Source: Terfezia claveryi
Taxonomy: Eukaryota > Ascomycota > Pezizomycetes > Pezizales > Pezizaceae
Reading direction: 5' to 3'
Assembly: GCA_015179025.1 (NCBI GenBank)
Contig: WHUX01000137.1
Coordinates: 1 to 64,000, forward strand
DNA length: 64,000 bases
Shown: positions 24,401 to 36,795 of the stretch, one piece after another
Layout: each line of letters opens with the position of its first letter
Numbering within the stretch: position 1 is the first letter of the stretch
Notes under the pieces: model-generated
What the model saw: the letters and a program-made list of their open reading frames with translations, nothing else
Told to the model about the DNA's origin: nothing
The model's database searches: none
Made by a program: the position numbers and the translations under genes

Positions 24401-24678
24401 TGCTGCAAACTGGAAGGGCTCTTCAGCGTGCAGGATAATATCAACAGGGTCCATGAAGTGGCACTTGTATCATTACTTCGAGTACGAGGTTCAAGCAGGC
24501 CAGGGGGGGATGAAGGAATGGTTCGTATGGAGGGGCGGGAGAATGGAAAGGGATTAATATATTGCGCATTGCGGATATTGAAGGGATGGCACATCTGATA
24601 GGGTTGAAGGAAGGAAATTTGTGGCTAGTAAACAATAGGATTGATTATAATACGTGGAATGACCTGTACGGAGAATAA
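21421..24678 (+). pseudogene. Plavaka transposase, frameshifted
   Basis: ATG at 21421 opens an N-terminal C2H2 finger (CRFCDFQFQ, then RHLRAKH). Family motifs follow in order. FMSIGNIRAEIRNRPTA lies near 22490. PILSTWLADHMENV with NRCPVC, the zinc-binding part, lies near 22790-22870. HIVRGDILHNILLGILKHL lies near 23100, FNFPKMHMLSHY near 23730, and FGSLPQYSTEITEALHK near 23790. The C-terminus has RVDWVWVR near 24330, IADIEGMAHL near 24570, and LVNNRIDYNTWNDLY ending at 24678. Order and motifs fit Plavaka closely. Frame changes near 21580, 22340, 22710, 23000, 23290, 23775, 24060 and 24420 are too many for introns alone, so the copy is probably inactive. The protein would cut and paste the element in the nucleus. 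Confidence 0.8.
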
Positions 24679-24929
24679 GATCGATGGGCCCTGTATCTAG
24701 CTAGGCAAAGAAGAATTGAAAAGTAACAATGCAACGTCGAAGTGAAGACTATAGAGGTCCAGTGTGGAAAGCGTGCAGTGTTGTATATACGGGGTTGCGA
24801 GGGGTCGCGAGGGGACACTTAGGGGCTGCAACAAGACATGAGGGGGGAAACGCATTAGCAATAGGGAAGGGAGAGAGGAGGTTGGCGGAAAAGGTTTCAG
24901 AGGGTATGGTGAGAGACAGGAGGTCGGAA

Positions 24930-25186
24930 AGGGACGCCCTGAGTGCCCTGAGAGGCAGAAGGTGGGAAAGTCACGTACAAGACGCCCTGGGCGCCTTGAG
25001 AGGCAAGACGTCACAAAAGAGTGCCCTAAGCGCCCTGGGGCGGATGAGAGGGGCATAGTACGTTCAGGGTGCCCCAGACGCTCCGGGAGGCAAGAGGTCT
25101 GAAAGGGGAGTTACAGGGCGCCCCAGGCGCCACGAGTGGCAGGGGAAAAGGGGTGGCGTCAGAACGCCTCTATAGGGCGTCAGGAC
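24930..25186. repeat. Right subterminal repeats of the Plavaka element
   Basis: Tandem units around GACGCCCTGGGCGCC and GAGAGGCAAGACGTC, spaced about 40 bp. They mirror in composition the cluster at the left end. The element ends GGGCGTCAGGAC before the GCC duplication. Confidence 0.7.
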
Positions 25187-25189
25187 GCC

Positions 25190-26627
25190 AATTTTTTCTT
25201 GCTGATGGAGGTTGTTACCCCCAACCTTCACAACTCCGTGATGCGGGTAGATGTGGTAGAAATGACCTATATCAGATGTCATGTAAGCTGTTGCACATGT
25301 GTCTAGTTTCCAGGTGTATATTGTACTAACCTGTAGGTTAGTCTGAATAGATTCAGAGACAAATCCCAGAGGGATCGAGTTGTTGGGAGACAAGTGCTTG
25401 AGAAATGGAGGCTTGTGCAACTTGAGCTTCAGAAACGGAGGCTTGCGCAACTTGAGCAACAGCAGCTTGGGGCTGTGCTATTTGTTTCTTAGTAGCTTGG
25501 TCATGTTTTAGCTTCCGGCAATCTTGCCAGACATGACCTTTGAATCGATGTCCGTGTCATTTGCAGTAGGTACAAGACCGAGTGGCTGGATCTGCAGAGG
25601 CTTGCGAAGCTTGTGAAGCTTGCTGGGATTGAGATTTTGTGGCTTGTTGCTGGGATTGCGCAAATTTCTTCCTTCTAGCCTTATTCGGGTGACCGTTGGC
25701 TAGTAGCGCCGTGTTGGTCTGGTTTCCGCCATTGTAGCTAGAGAGTTGGTTATTGATCGCTAGACCTACTAGCTTCTCCTTCAAATCATCATACGAGAGA
25801 TTTTCCTTAGTAGTCAGGTTATCTACCACATTGGGGTAGTGAGTGACTAAGGAAGCGAGGTGGTATTTGCGCTTAGCTTCTTCAAGTTCTAGCAAAGTCC
25901 TATATACAGCCTTGAAGCTGCCAGGACGTGCATTCGAGGTCAATTGGTACAACCGCATCCATCGAATCTCAAAAGTGTCAATGAACTGAAAAATTGATTG
26001 CGAGGTTCCAAGTGTGGAAGCAAGCGAATTAAAGGCATGAATCTCATGTACAAAGGACAGCGGGGTATCTTTGTAGTATGTTTTGCAGAGATAATGCCAG
26101 ATCTTATTTGCAGACCTATGCCTACCAATCTGCAGCATGATTTTCTGCGAAACAACTTGAATAAGGAGCAGAAGAGATTCTGTCTCTATATGCTTATGAT
26201 GTATTATTTCAGCAGCTGTTGCTGTGAGCGGAGGAATATAGCCGTTGACAACTACTTGTGTAGCTTCTAGAGCATTAAAGATCATCAGCATCTGTTGTAA
26301 CCAAAGATCATAGTTCTTTGCGCCTTCAAGAATTGCTAGCTTTTCTAGCTTAATACTAGACCTGAAGTCCCGATGGACAGGAATAGGTACTGCCGCTTGC
26401 GGTGCTTGTGCAGCAAGCGCTAAAGCCGGTTGGACTTGAGGTGGTGTAGCTTCAGGAGCTAGAGGTTGTGGTTGTGGAATAGCTAGAGGTTGTAGTTGTG
26501 GAATAGCTAGAGGTTGTGGTTGTGAGAGTACAATGGTTTCGAGGATTTCTTCTTTGCTATCAGACAGATTTTGGTGAACTCTCGAACGGGTTCGTGGTTG
26601 CCTTGATGGTCCTACTTCGGAAGACAT
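25190..26627 (-). pseudogene. Copia gag and protease N-terminus
   Basis: ATG at 26627 (MSSEVGPSRQP), 46 bases after the 5' LTR. An N-terminal low-complexity Pro/Gln/Ala part (residues ~30-90) precedes the copia-type gag fold (YDLWLQQMLMIF, later RWMRLYQL and ENLSYDDLKEKLV). A CCHC zinc knuckle (CTYCK, stop, HGHRFKGH) is interrupted by TGA at 25557, which fits CGA to TGA. Beyond it comes the protease start WKLDTCATAYMTSD near 25290. The family motif is D-S/T-G; here the Gly is Cys, so the protease would be impaired. Coding stops at 25190 where the Plavaka is inserted and resumes at 15020. Confidence 0.8.
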
Positions 26628-26672
26628 GTTATGCTTGTTCGTAGAGAGTCAAAGCGTAGAGGGCTCAGAACC

Positions 26673-27202
26673 TTTAAGAGATAAAGGAGGGAAGTGCAGC
26701 AGTGAAATCCAAATGTCCACTGAAGGATAATACGAATGAGCGAAGTGAGATTTATCACATAGAGATATGAAGAAGTGAGAGCTGTATTGCAATGAAGAGA
26801 TGCGTTGTGATGTGATTATTCTCTTCTATTCAACAGGAAACGAACGAGATATATATACATGAATAAACGTACATAAGAAAGTGAAGAAGAAGAAGGAAAT
26901 ATGAGTAGCACGCAATGCCTGTGAAGGCCGAAGCACGTAATGCCTGTGAAGGCCGATGCTTGCCATATGATCTGCAGGCCAGAGCATGCAATGCCCGTGA
27001 AGGCCGAAGCATGCAATGCCTGAGAAGGCCATTGCTTGCCATAAGATCTGCAGGCCAGAGCACGCAATGCCTGTGAAGGCCGAAGCACGCAATGCCTGAG
27101 AAGGCCGTTGCTTGCCATAAGATCTGCAGGCCGAAGGTCGCTGCTTATGGAATAGCAAGGCATGGGCGGAATGAATGAATGTACGGCATTCAATCACTAA
27201 CA
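26673..27202 (-). repeat. 5' LTR of copia element
   Basis: 530 bp, same length as the partner. It has the same internal array (26910-27135) and the same TTTAAGAG end at the gag side. It is followed by the GAAAT duplication at 27203-27207. Confidence 0.9.
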
Positions 27203-27535
27203 GAAATCAGCATGCAAATCAGCCTGGAATCCATCGTACAAATCGACCTAGAAATTAGCAAGCTAATAAGCCTGGAATCAAGTGAGCAAATCAGCCTAGA
27301 TATTATTGAGCAAATGAGCTAGGAATTGAGCGACTAGCAAATGAGCCTGGAATGGAGCAACTAGTAAATAAGCCTAAAATCGAGCATGCAAATTAGCCTA
27401 GATATCAGCAAGGAAATGAGCCTGGAATCGAGCAAGCAAATGAGCCTGTAATTGAGTGAGCAAATTAGCTTAGAATTCTCCATCCAAATGAGCCTAGAAT
27501 CCAGTGAGCAAACCAGCCTAGATATCTGCATGCAG
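27203..27535. repeat. Minisatellite, right part
   Basis: About thirteen imperfect copies of the ~24-bp unit CAAATGAGCCTGGAATCGAGC. It continues the array at 10438-10587 that the copia element split. Unit divergence increases towards the right. Confidence 0.8.
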
Positions 27536-28924
27536 AGCTGCCAAGTGAGTATTCAATATCAATGACCATATCAACCTCGATGTCTGCATTCACTAGACTA
27601 CAAATCAGCATCGTAACAAGCTCCCTATGATAGTGCGGTGGCCTTAGGAAGGAATGATAGGAAAAAACCTCAAAGTCCCAGGCAGCCATACTTTTGAAAT
27701 AGAGGATTTGCTAGTCTGGCTTGGAGATTCCCTAGCCCCTTAATGTATCTTAGAACTTGTTCCATGTGCTGTCTTAGAACCTGCATAGCATTGTCTAAGA
27801 ACTTGCTCTATAAAAGGTATCGAATGGAGCTTCTCTACTTATGTGAACAATCTAGTATGGAGGGGGAAATAGCTGGATGTATGTAAAGTGTTGTATGGGG
27901 GACTGGAAGATCAGATTAGATAAGACAAGGATCTTATCTAATCAGATAATCTTAGGCTAGTAATGTATACTACAAAGTAGATTACTAATAGTGTATTGTT
28001 TATCCTCACTATAAAAGTTATTACCAGTAGCATAAGATTACTGTAATAGGTAAAGTAGTATAGGAGTGCTAAAGGCACTTAGAAGAATTAACCAGTGGAA
28101 CTTCTATATTGATTGTACTCTAACTATGTTCTGAGTTCTAACTCTCTCCAACTGAAGGGAAATTTAGAGGACTATATATATTTCCAATAGGGTAGTGCTA
28201 GGGCAGTGCTGAGGCAGTGCACTATCATCTGACCCTTATATATGATTGAGATCAGCATCATCTGATCTTCTAGATAGTACTTCCAAATACTATCTAGTAC
28301 AAAATAGGTTAAGTCTTAACTTTGACTTATACATGTGAAAGCATGTGAAAGTATGTGAAAGCATGTGAAAACATGTGAAAGCATGTGAAATATTAGCAAG
28401 GCAGACAGCACACAGAATGTTGTGTGTTTTGAGATGCTTGCTTAGTAAGAAAATACATAAGAAATACATTTGTGAGGGAGAGGGTTAGTCATAGGGTATG
28501 AGTAAGCCACTTCCTTACAATGTAGGATATTTAAATATAGGATTTATCATATATTGAATTCATGTTTTCGTGCCCTCTGTATATGTGTATTCGTGGCCTT
28601 TAATTCATACATTTGTGGCCTCCCCAAATATATATAAATACATACATAGTCAAAGGCTGTGAATGCATGAACTCATATATTTATAGAGGCCATGAATATA
28701 TAAATAGTAGGGGATACAGCCTTACTAATAGGAAGCATGAGATACAACCTGGCTAACAGGAAGCATGGGATGCAATGTGCAAGCCAAAAGACGCAACTTT
28801 ACTAACAGAAAGTATAGGATGCAACCTCACTGACAGGAAGTATGGGATACAAACTGGCTAACAGGAAGCATAGGATGCAACCACCTAAATGATGGGAAGT
28901 GACCTGATACATAACAAGATGTTG
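27536..28924. other. AT-rich DNA with short tandem repeats, no gene seen
   Basis: Holds six copies of a 10-bp GCATGTGAAA unit at 28331-28391. It also holds about five copies of a ~33-bp unit (CTAACAGGAAGCATGGGATG) at 28700-28885, which abuts the pogo fragment that follows. No domain is recognisable. Confidence 0.5.
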
Positions 28925-29200
28925 TGCATCCTGATATCAAATTTTTTTTGCTAATATAAGTAATCCAATTTTTGTCTACTATAGAGCTTTTGTTCCATTT
29001 TTTTCCCTTCAATAATATAATATTTTCCTTATATATACTATATGTAGAGAAAATCCCCACTCCTCTAATTTTAAAATCTACTATATAATAGCCTTCTCTT
29101 CTACTAATGTATACAATTGCTGTGATAAATATGATCTTACTCTGGATTTTATACCATTCAACTATCTATGTAGTATTGTCTATCTAAGTCTAAAGGCTTC
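28925..29200 (-). pseudogene. Fragment of pogo-like transposase (HTH region)
   Basis: The minus strand reads EEKAII, stop, WILKLEEWGFSPHIVYIKEN, then LLKGKKWNKSSIVDKNWIT. This matches the DNA-binding region of the copy at 44571-46852 (LLKGKEWDEESIVGRNWIT) and the one at 58508-62435. It is cut off by the 33-bp repeat array, so only about 90 codons remain. Confidence 0.75.
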
Positions 29201-32200
29201 TGCTGTTTTTCTAATCGATTTATATTTTCCCTCTTAAACTGCTTCTATTGCTTACTGGATTTAGAGCTCCCACTGGGTTTCTAATACCTGGTTTCATTTC
29301 TCTAGCCTTCCTATGATACACTTCAGGTTTACTATACACTCATGTCAGCCTCTACATACCCCTAGGTAGGGTTTTTATATGTTATATAAAATATTTATAT
29401 TGACTGGAGAATTTTATTTCCAACACTTAAGCTACATTCTAGATTCTCAGAAACATGTATTAAGTGTTGGATTTGGTGTGACAAACTCTATAGAGTTAAA
29501 TGCTACAACTGACGTTCATATCCATTATAAACAGAGTTTGTAATTACCCAGCAAATGCCTACTACTAATCAATGTAGGGGCTGATCTATATCCCTGTAAT
29601 AATCTGCATCCCTGTGAAAGATAGTATGTAATAAGTGTATATTATATGGCAAACATGCCTTAAGTGGTAAGCATAAGTCAATTATACTATATACATGTAT
29701 AGTAAGCTTACCATATATCGCAAGCATCTTGTGTGGTAAGTCTAGGTATAGCCTAGCCTAATTGAACTACCCCTTGTAGAGGGTACAGCCAATAATAAGC
29801 AAGTCTGACTTATCTGTGGCCTTTTGTGTACTTGCATATTGACCTGGTAGACAGTCATGTATTTAGTTGAGAGTAATGAGCTTACCTGATAGCCACATTA
29901 TCTAAATTATCAAGATATCATAAAGAACTATTTTTCTTATACTTCTTGCTAGCCTGGCCATTCCATATTCTCCCATGGGGCCTAGGCCAGCTAGAAGATA
30001 GGTGGTCTCCTAAGAGGGCTAGTCCTCTCATAAGTTTTATTTTCTCATGGGAGACTCGGAACATATATATATCTCATTCATATTACTACTTGTTCATGAT
30101 AATAGAAGTCCTTACTTCTCTCAATATAATATATATACTCACTATATATACGAACATCTTCTTCTCCTCATATTGCTTTCTACAGTAACCAACTCATTCT
30201 TGACTAACTCACTCTGTTCATACCTTCCTTTAGTGGACACTTGGATCTCTCTGCTCACCTATTACTATTCTTATTTCTATAATACCCTCTCAGCATGTAT
30301 ATATTACATATTTTCCAGCATACTAATTTCCACTTTTAGTTCTACAATCCAATAAATATCTTTTCCTATTCAATTCCAATCATGTTCTTTCCTATGTTTT
30401 ATAAGTCCTATCTAGATTTGCTACCTCTTCCCTTCCAATCCACTTGAGGTATATTACTTTTGTTCTAAGACAGCTTTAGGAGCAATCAAGTGATATTATC
30501 AACCAAAACTAGAGATAAACTATTCAGGACAGTGGCAAAGGAATAGTTATATAGGGTCTTAAGATAATAGTAAAATAAAATTACTATATTATATCCAATT
30601 CGGGAAATACAAAAGAAACGTTTAGATTTCTCTTGATGAATAGAAATTGTTTTTAGATTATTTACCTTTATAACAAATGAATACATTTTCATGGAAAACC
30701 CACCTCTAGTCTACTCTTAACTCTCTGCACATATACTACTCTAATACCAATATGGCCTAAATAATACCTAGCTTCTCAGACAGCTAGAAGTTAATAGTAT
30801 AAATTTATGCATTTACCTATGGTTATGTACTGCCCCATGATGATGTAATGCACTACCCTATCAAAGTGTAATATACTTCTCCATGATGATGTACTACCCT
30901 CTGATAATATACAAGTACTTAACCTCCTAATAGCTATAGTTTCTTTGAGGCAACTAAGAACTTTAATATTATATTTATAGGAGAACTGTATATATGTTCT
31001 GGGCTACTCACATGTATCGGGTGCCAGTGGACAATATACCCACTGTACTAGTAGCGGGCAATTAATATAATTCCTTAATTTGGTAAATCTTAATTGACCA
31101 AAACATTCTACAATACTCAAGAAACACTCTAAGTTATTGTAACTACCAAAACCATATAATATACCCTTCTATTGATTAATAGGAGATGGCAGACATTGAA
31201 CAAGATAGAATGCTGGAAAAATTACTTTAAGGCCTTCAGATAGTAAAGTACATACAAACAATGTTAACAACTCATCACTATATCTCTGATGATGAAGGAA
31301 TAGGGAAGAAGATACTGCTACTTTAAAATTTATACTCCTATCTAATTGGTATTTGGAAATTAGTTTCTTATCCATAGGTGTTCTTATTGACAAGGCCTTA
31401 TTGCTAGAGCTATATTGACTATCTTATACTGAATATTGATATACTATGTGGAATTTACTAAAATTTAGCACAATCATAATTATAATACTTTTGTCTACAT
31501 CTTGTTACAAGATTGATTTTTATACTAGAAAATTACAGGCTATTCCTTACTTATAAAATTCAAGTCAGGTATAAAGCAGTACTTTCTTAATAATAGGTAC
31601 TGTTTTATATGCAGATTGCTAAACTACTCCAAGTTCTTGATTTTAAACTAAAATGAAGCAGGTTTTACCTAGAATTATATAATAGGTAGATGGTATTTTA
31701 TAGTGTTGTGGGAGTTTAAATAGTACAATTCTATAATAAATCTCTTACTTTTGCAGTTTAATATTGGTATACCTGATTATCTTTACCTAACTGGTGATGT
31801 TACAAACTTAAAGTTTGATATTTTAGATACTCTAACTGGTCAGTAAACTATAGTTCACCAGGTATCTATAACTACCAGTGTTATAAAACTTCTACTCTAA
31901 TTGTTGTCACCGATACTTTAAGAATAATTTAAAATGCTTAATTTATTAATATATAAAAGTATTAATAGATTTTAACTATATTGCTCTAGTTGAACCAAAT
32001 TGGAATATTAAAGGGGGGCCTAATTGACTGAAAAATTAATGAATCTTTTGAAGTTACTAGAAAATTATCAATTCTTTTTTTTTCTAATAAATTATTACTT
32101 TATCAATATACCAAATTGAGTAATTATTTACATTGTCTGCAGGCAGCCTTTGCCCGTAAGCAGCTCAAAATATATATTCACTATTAATAACTCTCTCAGC

Positions 32201-32299
32201 ACTGTTCTGGCCTACTTGGAAATTGGCTAATTTGCGAATAGGCTAGCCCAGTCATAACTAGGCTGGTTTTTAAGTAGCTAGCCTACCTACAAATGGATA
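29201..32299. other. AT-rich decayed DNA
   Basis: Very AT-rich with no supported gene. The only recognisable parts are a degenerate copia LTR at about 30040-30310 and, at 32209-32290, a degenerate version of a motif with GATTTGCGAATGGGACG seen at 37560 and, inverted, near 40820. Confidence 0.5.
30040..30310 (+). repeat. Degenerate copia-type LTR, opposite orientation
   Basis: TTTAGTGGACACTTGGATCT near 30230 matches the inverted LTR sequence with TTCAGTGGACATTTGGATCT of the copia family. Flanking words (ACTCATTCTTGACTAACTCA) fit less well. It is probably an old solo LTR on the plus strand. Confidence 0.5.
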
Positions 32300-34946
32300 C
32301 CATTGCTTACTTAAAGATGACCGACTATAGTAGGTTGACCAAGGGCAAAGTACCTCTGTTTTTGCACTAGTGTAGTTGCATCCCATAATACCACACAAGC
32401 TGCTTAGCAAGAAGTCATTCCGGCTAAATTGAAAACTATGGAAACAACCACGCTCTACAATATGGCTACACTCATATCATACCAAAAACAATATAAAACC
32501 CAATATATGCCCCCTTATGATGAGACCCCTCTAATACTACCCTCCCCCCTATCTACCTAACCCCTAATACTCAATATCATGCTAACCTACCTACAGCTAC
32601 TAGAAGAGCTCAACCGGTCATCTATTTCTATGTCAAATTAATATCGCTGGTACAAGCCTCAAAATGGCAAAATGGGAAGCTATAACCTAAGAGTACTAAC
32701 TTGCGTAAAATGCTCAATTTCAAGACCTCTTATAGAATCTACCAAATCCTGCTGATCTTCCTCTGAATCAACCTTAAACTCTCTCACATTATTAACCGCT
32801 TCCTCCATAATATCTTCTACTACTACAGAAAGGTCAGAAAGGTCATTTGGCCCTTTAGGCTTGAGCGGTCGAGTGGGTCGAGAGGGGTATGGTGGTTTCT
32901 TCCCAGAGTGCTTCTGGCCTAGCTACTTAGTAGCAATCCATACAGCATCAATCTCTGCATACTTAGCTTGCCATGCTGGTAAGCCAACCTTATTATATTG
33001 TTGTAGGTCCATTTTCTACTGCTTATTAGGGGCCTTTTTAGCAGCCTTCTTATGCTCCGCAACCTTTTTCTTCTCTTCTGCTCTATGCTGCCATTCCAGC
33101 TTGGCAGCCACTGCCTCTGCAAGCTTCTTAATACCTTCATTAACATGCCTGTGATCTAGCACTCTTGCTTAGCCACTAATATATTGGGACTGAGTTTTCT
33201 GCTTGTATACTGCAGCTTGTTGAGGGTGTGAGCTTGAAAAGCTATATCCCAATACTTTGTAACCTTTTCTATAGCATAATCAATTAACCTAAGGATTAGT
33301 ATATTTTTCTCATCTTTCTTTGTGTCTAATGATTGAATAGCCTGGCAAGAAAGCTCTCGGAGGTGACCAGGGGTATTTTCAGCCAATGAGATCTTGCTGA
33401 CGGTCTGATATGAGACATTTAGAGGTGTACCTAGCCTTGGCCCAACATGATCAATTGGCCAGCAATGAGCTTTTCGCCAGGCCCCTACTACACATTCCAT
33501 GGTATATACCTCACTCTGAGTTTTCTCCAAAATCTCTACAAATGCAGGTTTTGATAAAACAGCAAGAGAATTCTCCCTGAGCCACATACTGAGGTTTCTT
33601 TCATAGGTTGTTTGTAGGACTCCAAAGCATCCTACATCGAGTAGTTGTAAAAGATGGGTGGATTTAGATGGAAAATATATCATATGGATATTGTGAGCAA
33701 AAGCATACTTTACTACTTTCTATTCAACATGAGATGAATGCCCATCTACAATAAGATTTCGTGGATTATCCCCATCTCGAGTATATGGCTCAAAATGCTC
33801 CTTCATATATTCAAAACCTAACTCATCATCCATATAGCCACTATTGGAGACTGTAAATGTAGCCTTATTGATTAGTCCCCCTTCTAGATAGTATAACTTT
33901 TAATGAGTTTTCCCCTGCCAGATGATAAATGGTAGAGTAACTACTCTAGCAGCACTTACAGTTTCCAAGATACTGCAGAATTCACAGGAGCCTTCAGTTA
34001 TCATTTTTGCTATACTGCGACCCTTTCTAACACATACAATTGCTAATGTTTTTGTACTATTCCTTCCTATAGTAATCCCTTTTTTATTACATTTCCAGAT
34101 ATTATTCTACACAATTTTCTTCCTGCAAATAAGATTGGCAAGCTTTCGAAGAAAATTAGCTTGTAGCTTAATATCATTACCTGCTGCTGCACGCGCTTTT
34201 TCTTGGTAGTGAATGTAGACTTTTTTAAATCCTAGGTTGTGGTTAAGGAAGCGGTCAACCTATTGAGAGCCAACAATATGGAGAGAAGTTTGAGAGGTTG
34301 TGGATATTGTTAATAGGGTTGTAGAGCTTGATGGGGGGGGGTTGCAGAGCTTGATGTTATAGAGCTTATAGCTCCTTACTTTTGAAGACGCTTCTCCCGA
34401 CCTAATCAAGGGTTGGTAGTAGTTGATTTAGAGCCTATAATACCACCCCCTTGGCCTTACTACTTCATTTGCCTTTCATTGATCATATGTTGTACAATTC
34501 CTCATAGGAGTTCAAGATTTAATGGAAATCCTATATCTGCCATTAGTCCTGCATGCTCTGCGATTGTATTCTCTTCACCTATATCAAATAACTGCTTGTC
34601 TCTAGCAGCTATAGTATAGGTGGTAGTAGTCCCTGCAAGTCACCGACCTAGTATGCATACACTTACCCCATATAGAGCTACGAATGGTGCATAAGGTATT
34701 TTTAGCTCTCGTCGAGCATGCTTTACTGATTCTCACAGCATATTCTCATTATTAATTTTACCTACAATGATCGCAGGAAGTGTTGGAGATAGTGCTAGTT
34801 TAGGTAATTCGACTGGTATAGCTTAGTAGAGGTATTAGTTGCTGGGGGGTGGGAGGCTTGCTTGCTAGGCATGAGGAGGTTGGTAGACAGGGATATTTTA
34901 CCCCTAGTTAACCTACCATAGTCAGTCATTCTTAGATAAGTGATAG
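32300..34946 (-). mobile_element. RIP-decayed pogo-like element
   Basis: A 2647-bp element with degenerate terminal inverted repeats of about 65 bp (32300-32365 and 34882-34946) that share GACTATAGTAGGTTGACC-like sequence. TA lies on both sides (32298-32299 and 34947-34948). Its length and transposase closely match the better preserved element at 50103-52771, though the terminal repeats differ. TA-rich changes suggest RIP. Confidence 0.7.
32780..34330 (-). pseudogene. Pogo/Fot1-like DDE transposase relic
   Basis: Minus strand, with stops. It reads VDRFLNHNLGFKKVYIHYQE near 34240, then LIVDGHSSHVE near 33750, and FPSKSTHLLQLLDVGCF near 33630, the third acidic residue region of DDE_1 transposases. 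The C-terminal helical and basic region follows. A KPPYPSRPTRPLKPK tail near 32880 helps to place the end of the sister gene at 52441. The first acidic residue is mutated (CNKKGI for CDEKGI). Confidence 0.75.
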
Positions 34947-34989
34947 TATTCCTGCATGGGCTAGGCTCCCCAGAAATAAGAATTCCTAG

Positions 34990-35590
34990 ATAAGCTACTT
35001 TCAAAAGAATTAGCTAGATACAAGTGTAGTGGTAACTTAATATAGGCTCACTAGTAGATATGTGTATGCATGCTAGTTAAGGTAGGGTTGTACACTTAGG
35101 CCAGCTAAGGTAGGCTTGCCACACATAAGCGGGCTCTAGCTAGCTAGGGTAGGCTTGCTGCATATGAGTAGGCTATGGCCTGTTAAAAGTATATGCTTGC
35201 ATCACTAATGTCGATCACTATCTGCTTGTATCTTGTCAATGCTTTACTTTTTGTTCTGCATAACTTCTTTGTTCTTTGTCTATCGTTATTACTTTCTACT
35301 GTTGCTACTCTCTGCTATTGCTTATCGCTGTCTATATTCTACTGTTGCTATCGTAAGTCACTTGCTCAGTATGTGTGGTTTATTTAAACCAGTCAAAAGT
35401 CCTGTCTATATTGATCTATAAGACAATTAAGATAACTCAGATACAAGCAATCTTCCACTACATATAAACTTATTATTATTAAAGTTTTTTAATATAGCCA
35501 GCTAAGGTAGGCTTGCCATGTGATATATAAGCCAGTTAGTTAAGGTAGGCTCGCTACGACCTACTTGGCTCCTCATAGTCCCCCTTACAG
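34990..35590. repeat. Dispersed AAGGTAGGCTTGCC repeats
   Basis: Five or more copies of a word near TTAAGGTAGGCTTGCCAC separated by 30-60 bases or more. The same word occurs inverted at 40540-40760. They look like subterminal repeats of a DNA transposon that I cannot delimit. Confidence 0.5.
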
Positions 35591-35638
35591 GACTGTATAG
35601 AGTACTGAGTTTTTAAAAAAAAAAATTAAAAAAAAAGG
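35540..35638 (+). mobile_element. LINE 3' end fragment with A-rich tail
   Basis: TTGGCTCCTCATAGTCCCCC, ACAGGACTG and an A-rich tail match the 3' ends at 43860-43982 and, inverted, 57241-57300. It is heavily 5'-truncated. Confidence 0.6.
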
Positions 35639-35675
35639 CTCGCTACAAGATATGTATACCTGCCAGTTAGGGTAT

Positions 35676-36795
35676 TATTTTTTTTTTTTTAAAACTAGTT
35701 GCTGCCTATGCGGCCCCATTAGGGGGCCATGAGGAGCCACTCTGGAACCTGGGTTGATTGAAAAATAAGGCAAGTTAATCTGCCATGCCTGCATAAGGTA
35801 TATATAAAATTGAACCTGAGATAAAGCCTCATACTATCACTAACAGACTTAGCCGATAACTCAGGAGAGCCTGACTGGGCTCACTCCCTAAATAGAAATG
35901 GAAATAAGAAAAGAGTGTAGACTAATGGACTATAAGAAACTAAACCTGATGGAACTGATGATAAGACTTGTGATAAAACTGACTGGGCTAGCTGAAAGAA
36001 AAACAAATGTAAACTGACTGAACTAACTGGAAGGACATCATCATCAGGTAACCAAGTGAAATGATATCCCAGTAGCATTGTATTGTTTAAACATGTGACA
36101 ATAACTAATAGAAAGGCCTAGAACATGAACAAGGGAATTTGTATATGGTTGAACTAAGACAAAAATTACTGGAAAAGCCTAGAATATGAACCAGGGAATT
36201 CATAAATGGTTGAACTAATTGAGCTCATAGTATAAGAGCTTAAAGAAAGCCTCGGTCGCCTCATAAGTCTCGTCCCCCTCTTTTCTCTATACTAGCTTGT
36301 CAACCTCTTTCCAGCTATTTCTGCCATCTAGAAGTTTTCTGATGCGGCTGAAACATGGGCAGGCGAATATAATGTGGGCTCCTGTTTCTTAAGGGTGACA
36401 GCATGAGCATTCTGGTAATTCCGCTTTTTTGACATAGACAGAGCCAGCTTTTCTGTGGACCTCGGTCTGTGTATAACTATGTGTATGCTATTAAGGCGTG
36501 ATGGTCCCATTCTGTTCTTCTTGTGCCATAGCCTGTACTTGAGCATGCTTTCTTCCATATAGCTTTAGAGGCTGCTCGTATGCCTTCTTCCATTGATATC
36601 TTCATACTACTAGTTAATGTACCTAAATGAGAGTTGAAGCTAGTATTGCCATCTGCCCTTTCATTGCTAAAAATCCCGATGTGTCCTCTGACCCATGAAA
36701 ACTGAAGGTCCCTGTGTGGATTGTTTACTAACACAGCTTTGATTCCTTCTTCTATGTATCAACGAGGGAGGGAACCCTGCCTTAGGTTTAGCATG
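35676..36795 (-). mobile_element. 5'-truncated Tad1-like LINE, decayed
   Basis: The T-run near 35677-35690 is the poly(A) tail of a minus-strand insertion. The conserved 3' UTR and the end of the reverse-transcriptase ORF follow. The minus strand reads NPHRDLQFSWVRGHIGIF, then SNERADGNTSFNSHLGTL near 36620-36720 (the last RNase H block), a degraded cysteine/histidine motif near 36390, and EGDETYEATEAFFKLLYYEL near 36260. It is parallel to 57241-58507 but AT-shifted. Confidence 0.8.

Larger units (their letters stand above)
15021..25186 (+). mobile_element. Plavaka-type (CACTA-like) DNA transposon
   Basis: A 10,166-bp insert interrupts the copia protease. It is flanked by the trinucleotide GCC (15018-15020 and 25187-25189); 3-bp duplications are typical of CACTA-related elements. 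Deleting the insert and one GCC joins EKIG to TVIIHPS in frame. It encodes a Plavaka transposase on the plus strand (21421-24678) and a divergent companion gene on the minus strand (15884-20491). Both ends are GC-rich with many GGCGCC/GACGTC-like motifs, as expected of subterminal repeats. I could not find matching terminal inverted repeats, so the ends may be altered. Confidence 0.8.
10588..27202 (-). mobile_element. Ty1/copia LTR retrotransposon carrying a nested Plavaka
   Basis: LTRs of 530 bp at 10588-11117 and 26673-27202 are flanked by the 5-bp duplication GAAAT (10583-10587 and 27203-27207). On the minus strand the order is 5' LTR, gag, protease start, the inserted Plavaka element (15021-25186), the rest of protease, integrase, reverse transcriptase, RNase H and 3' LTR. 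Integrase before reverse transcriptase is the copia order. A polypurine tract (GAGGAGGGG) abuts the 3' LTR. Without the insert the element is about 6.4 kb, normal for copia. In-frame stops and frameshifts make it defective. LTRs start TG but end AAA instead of the usual CA. Confidence 0.9.
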
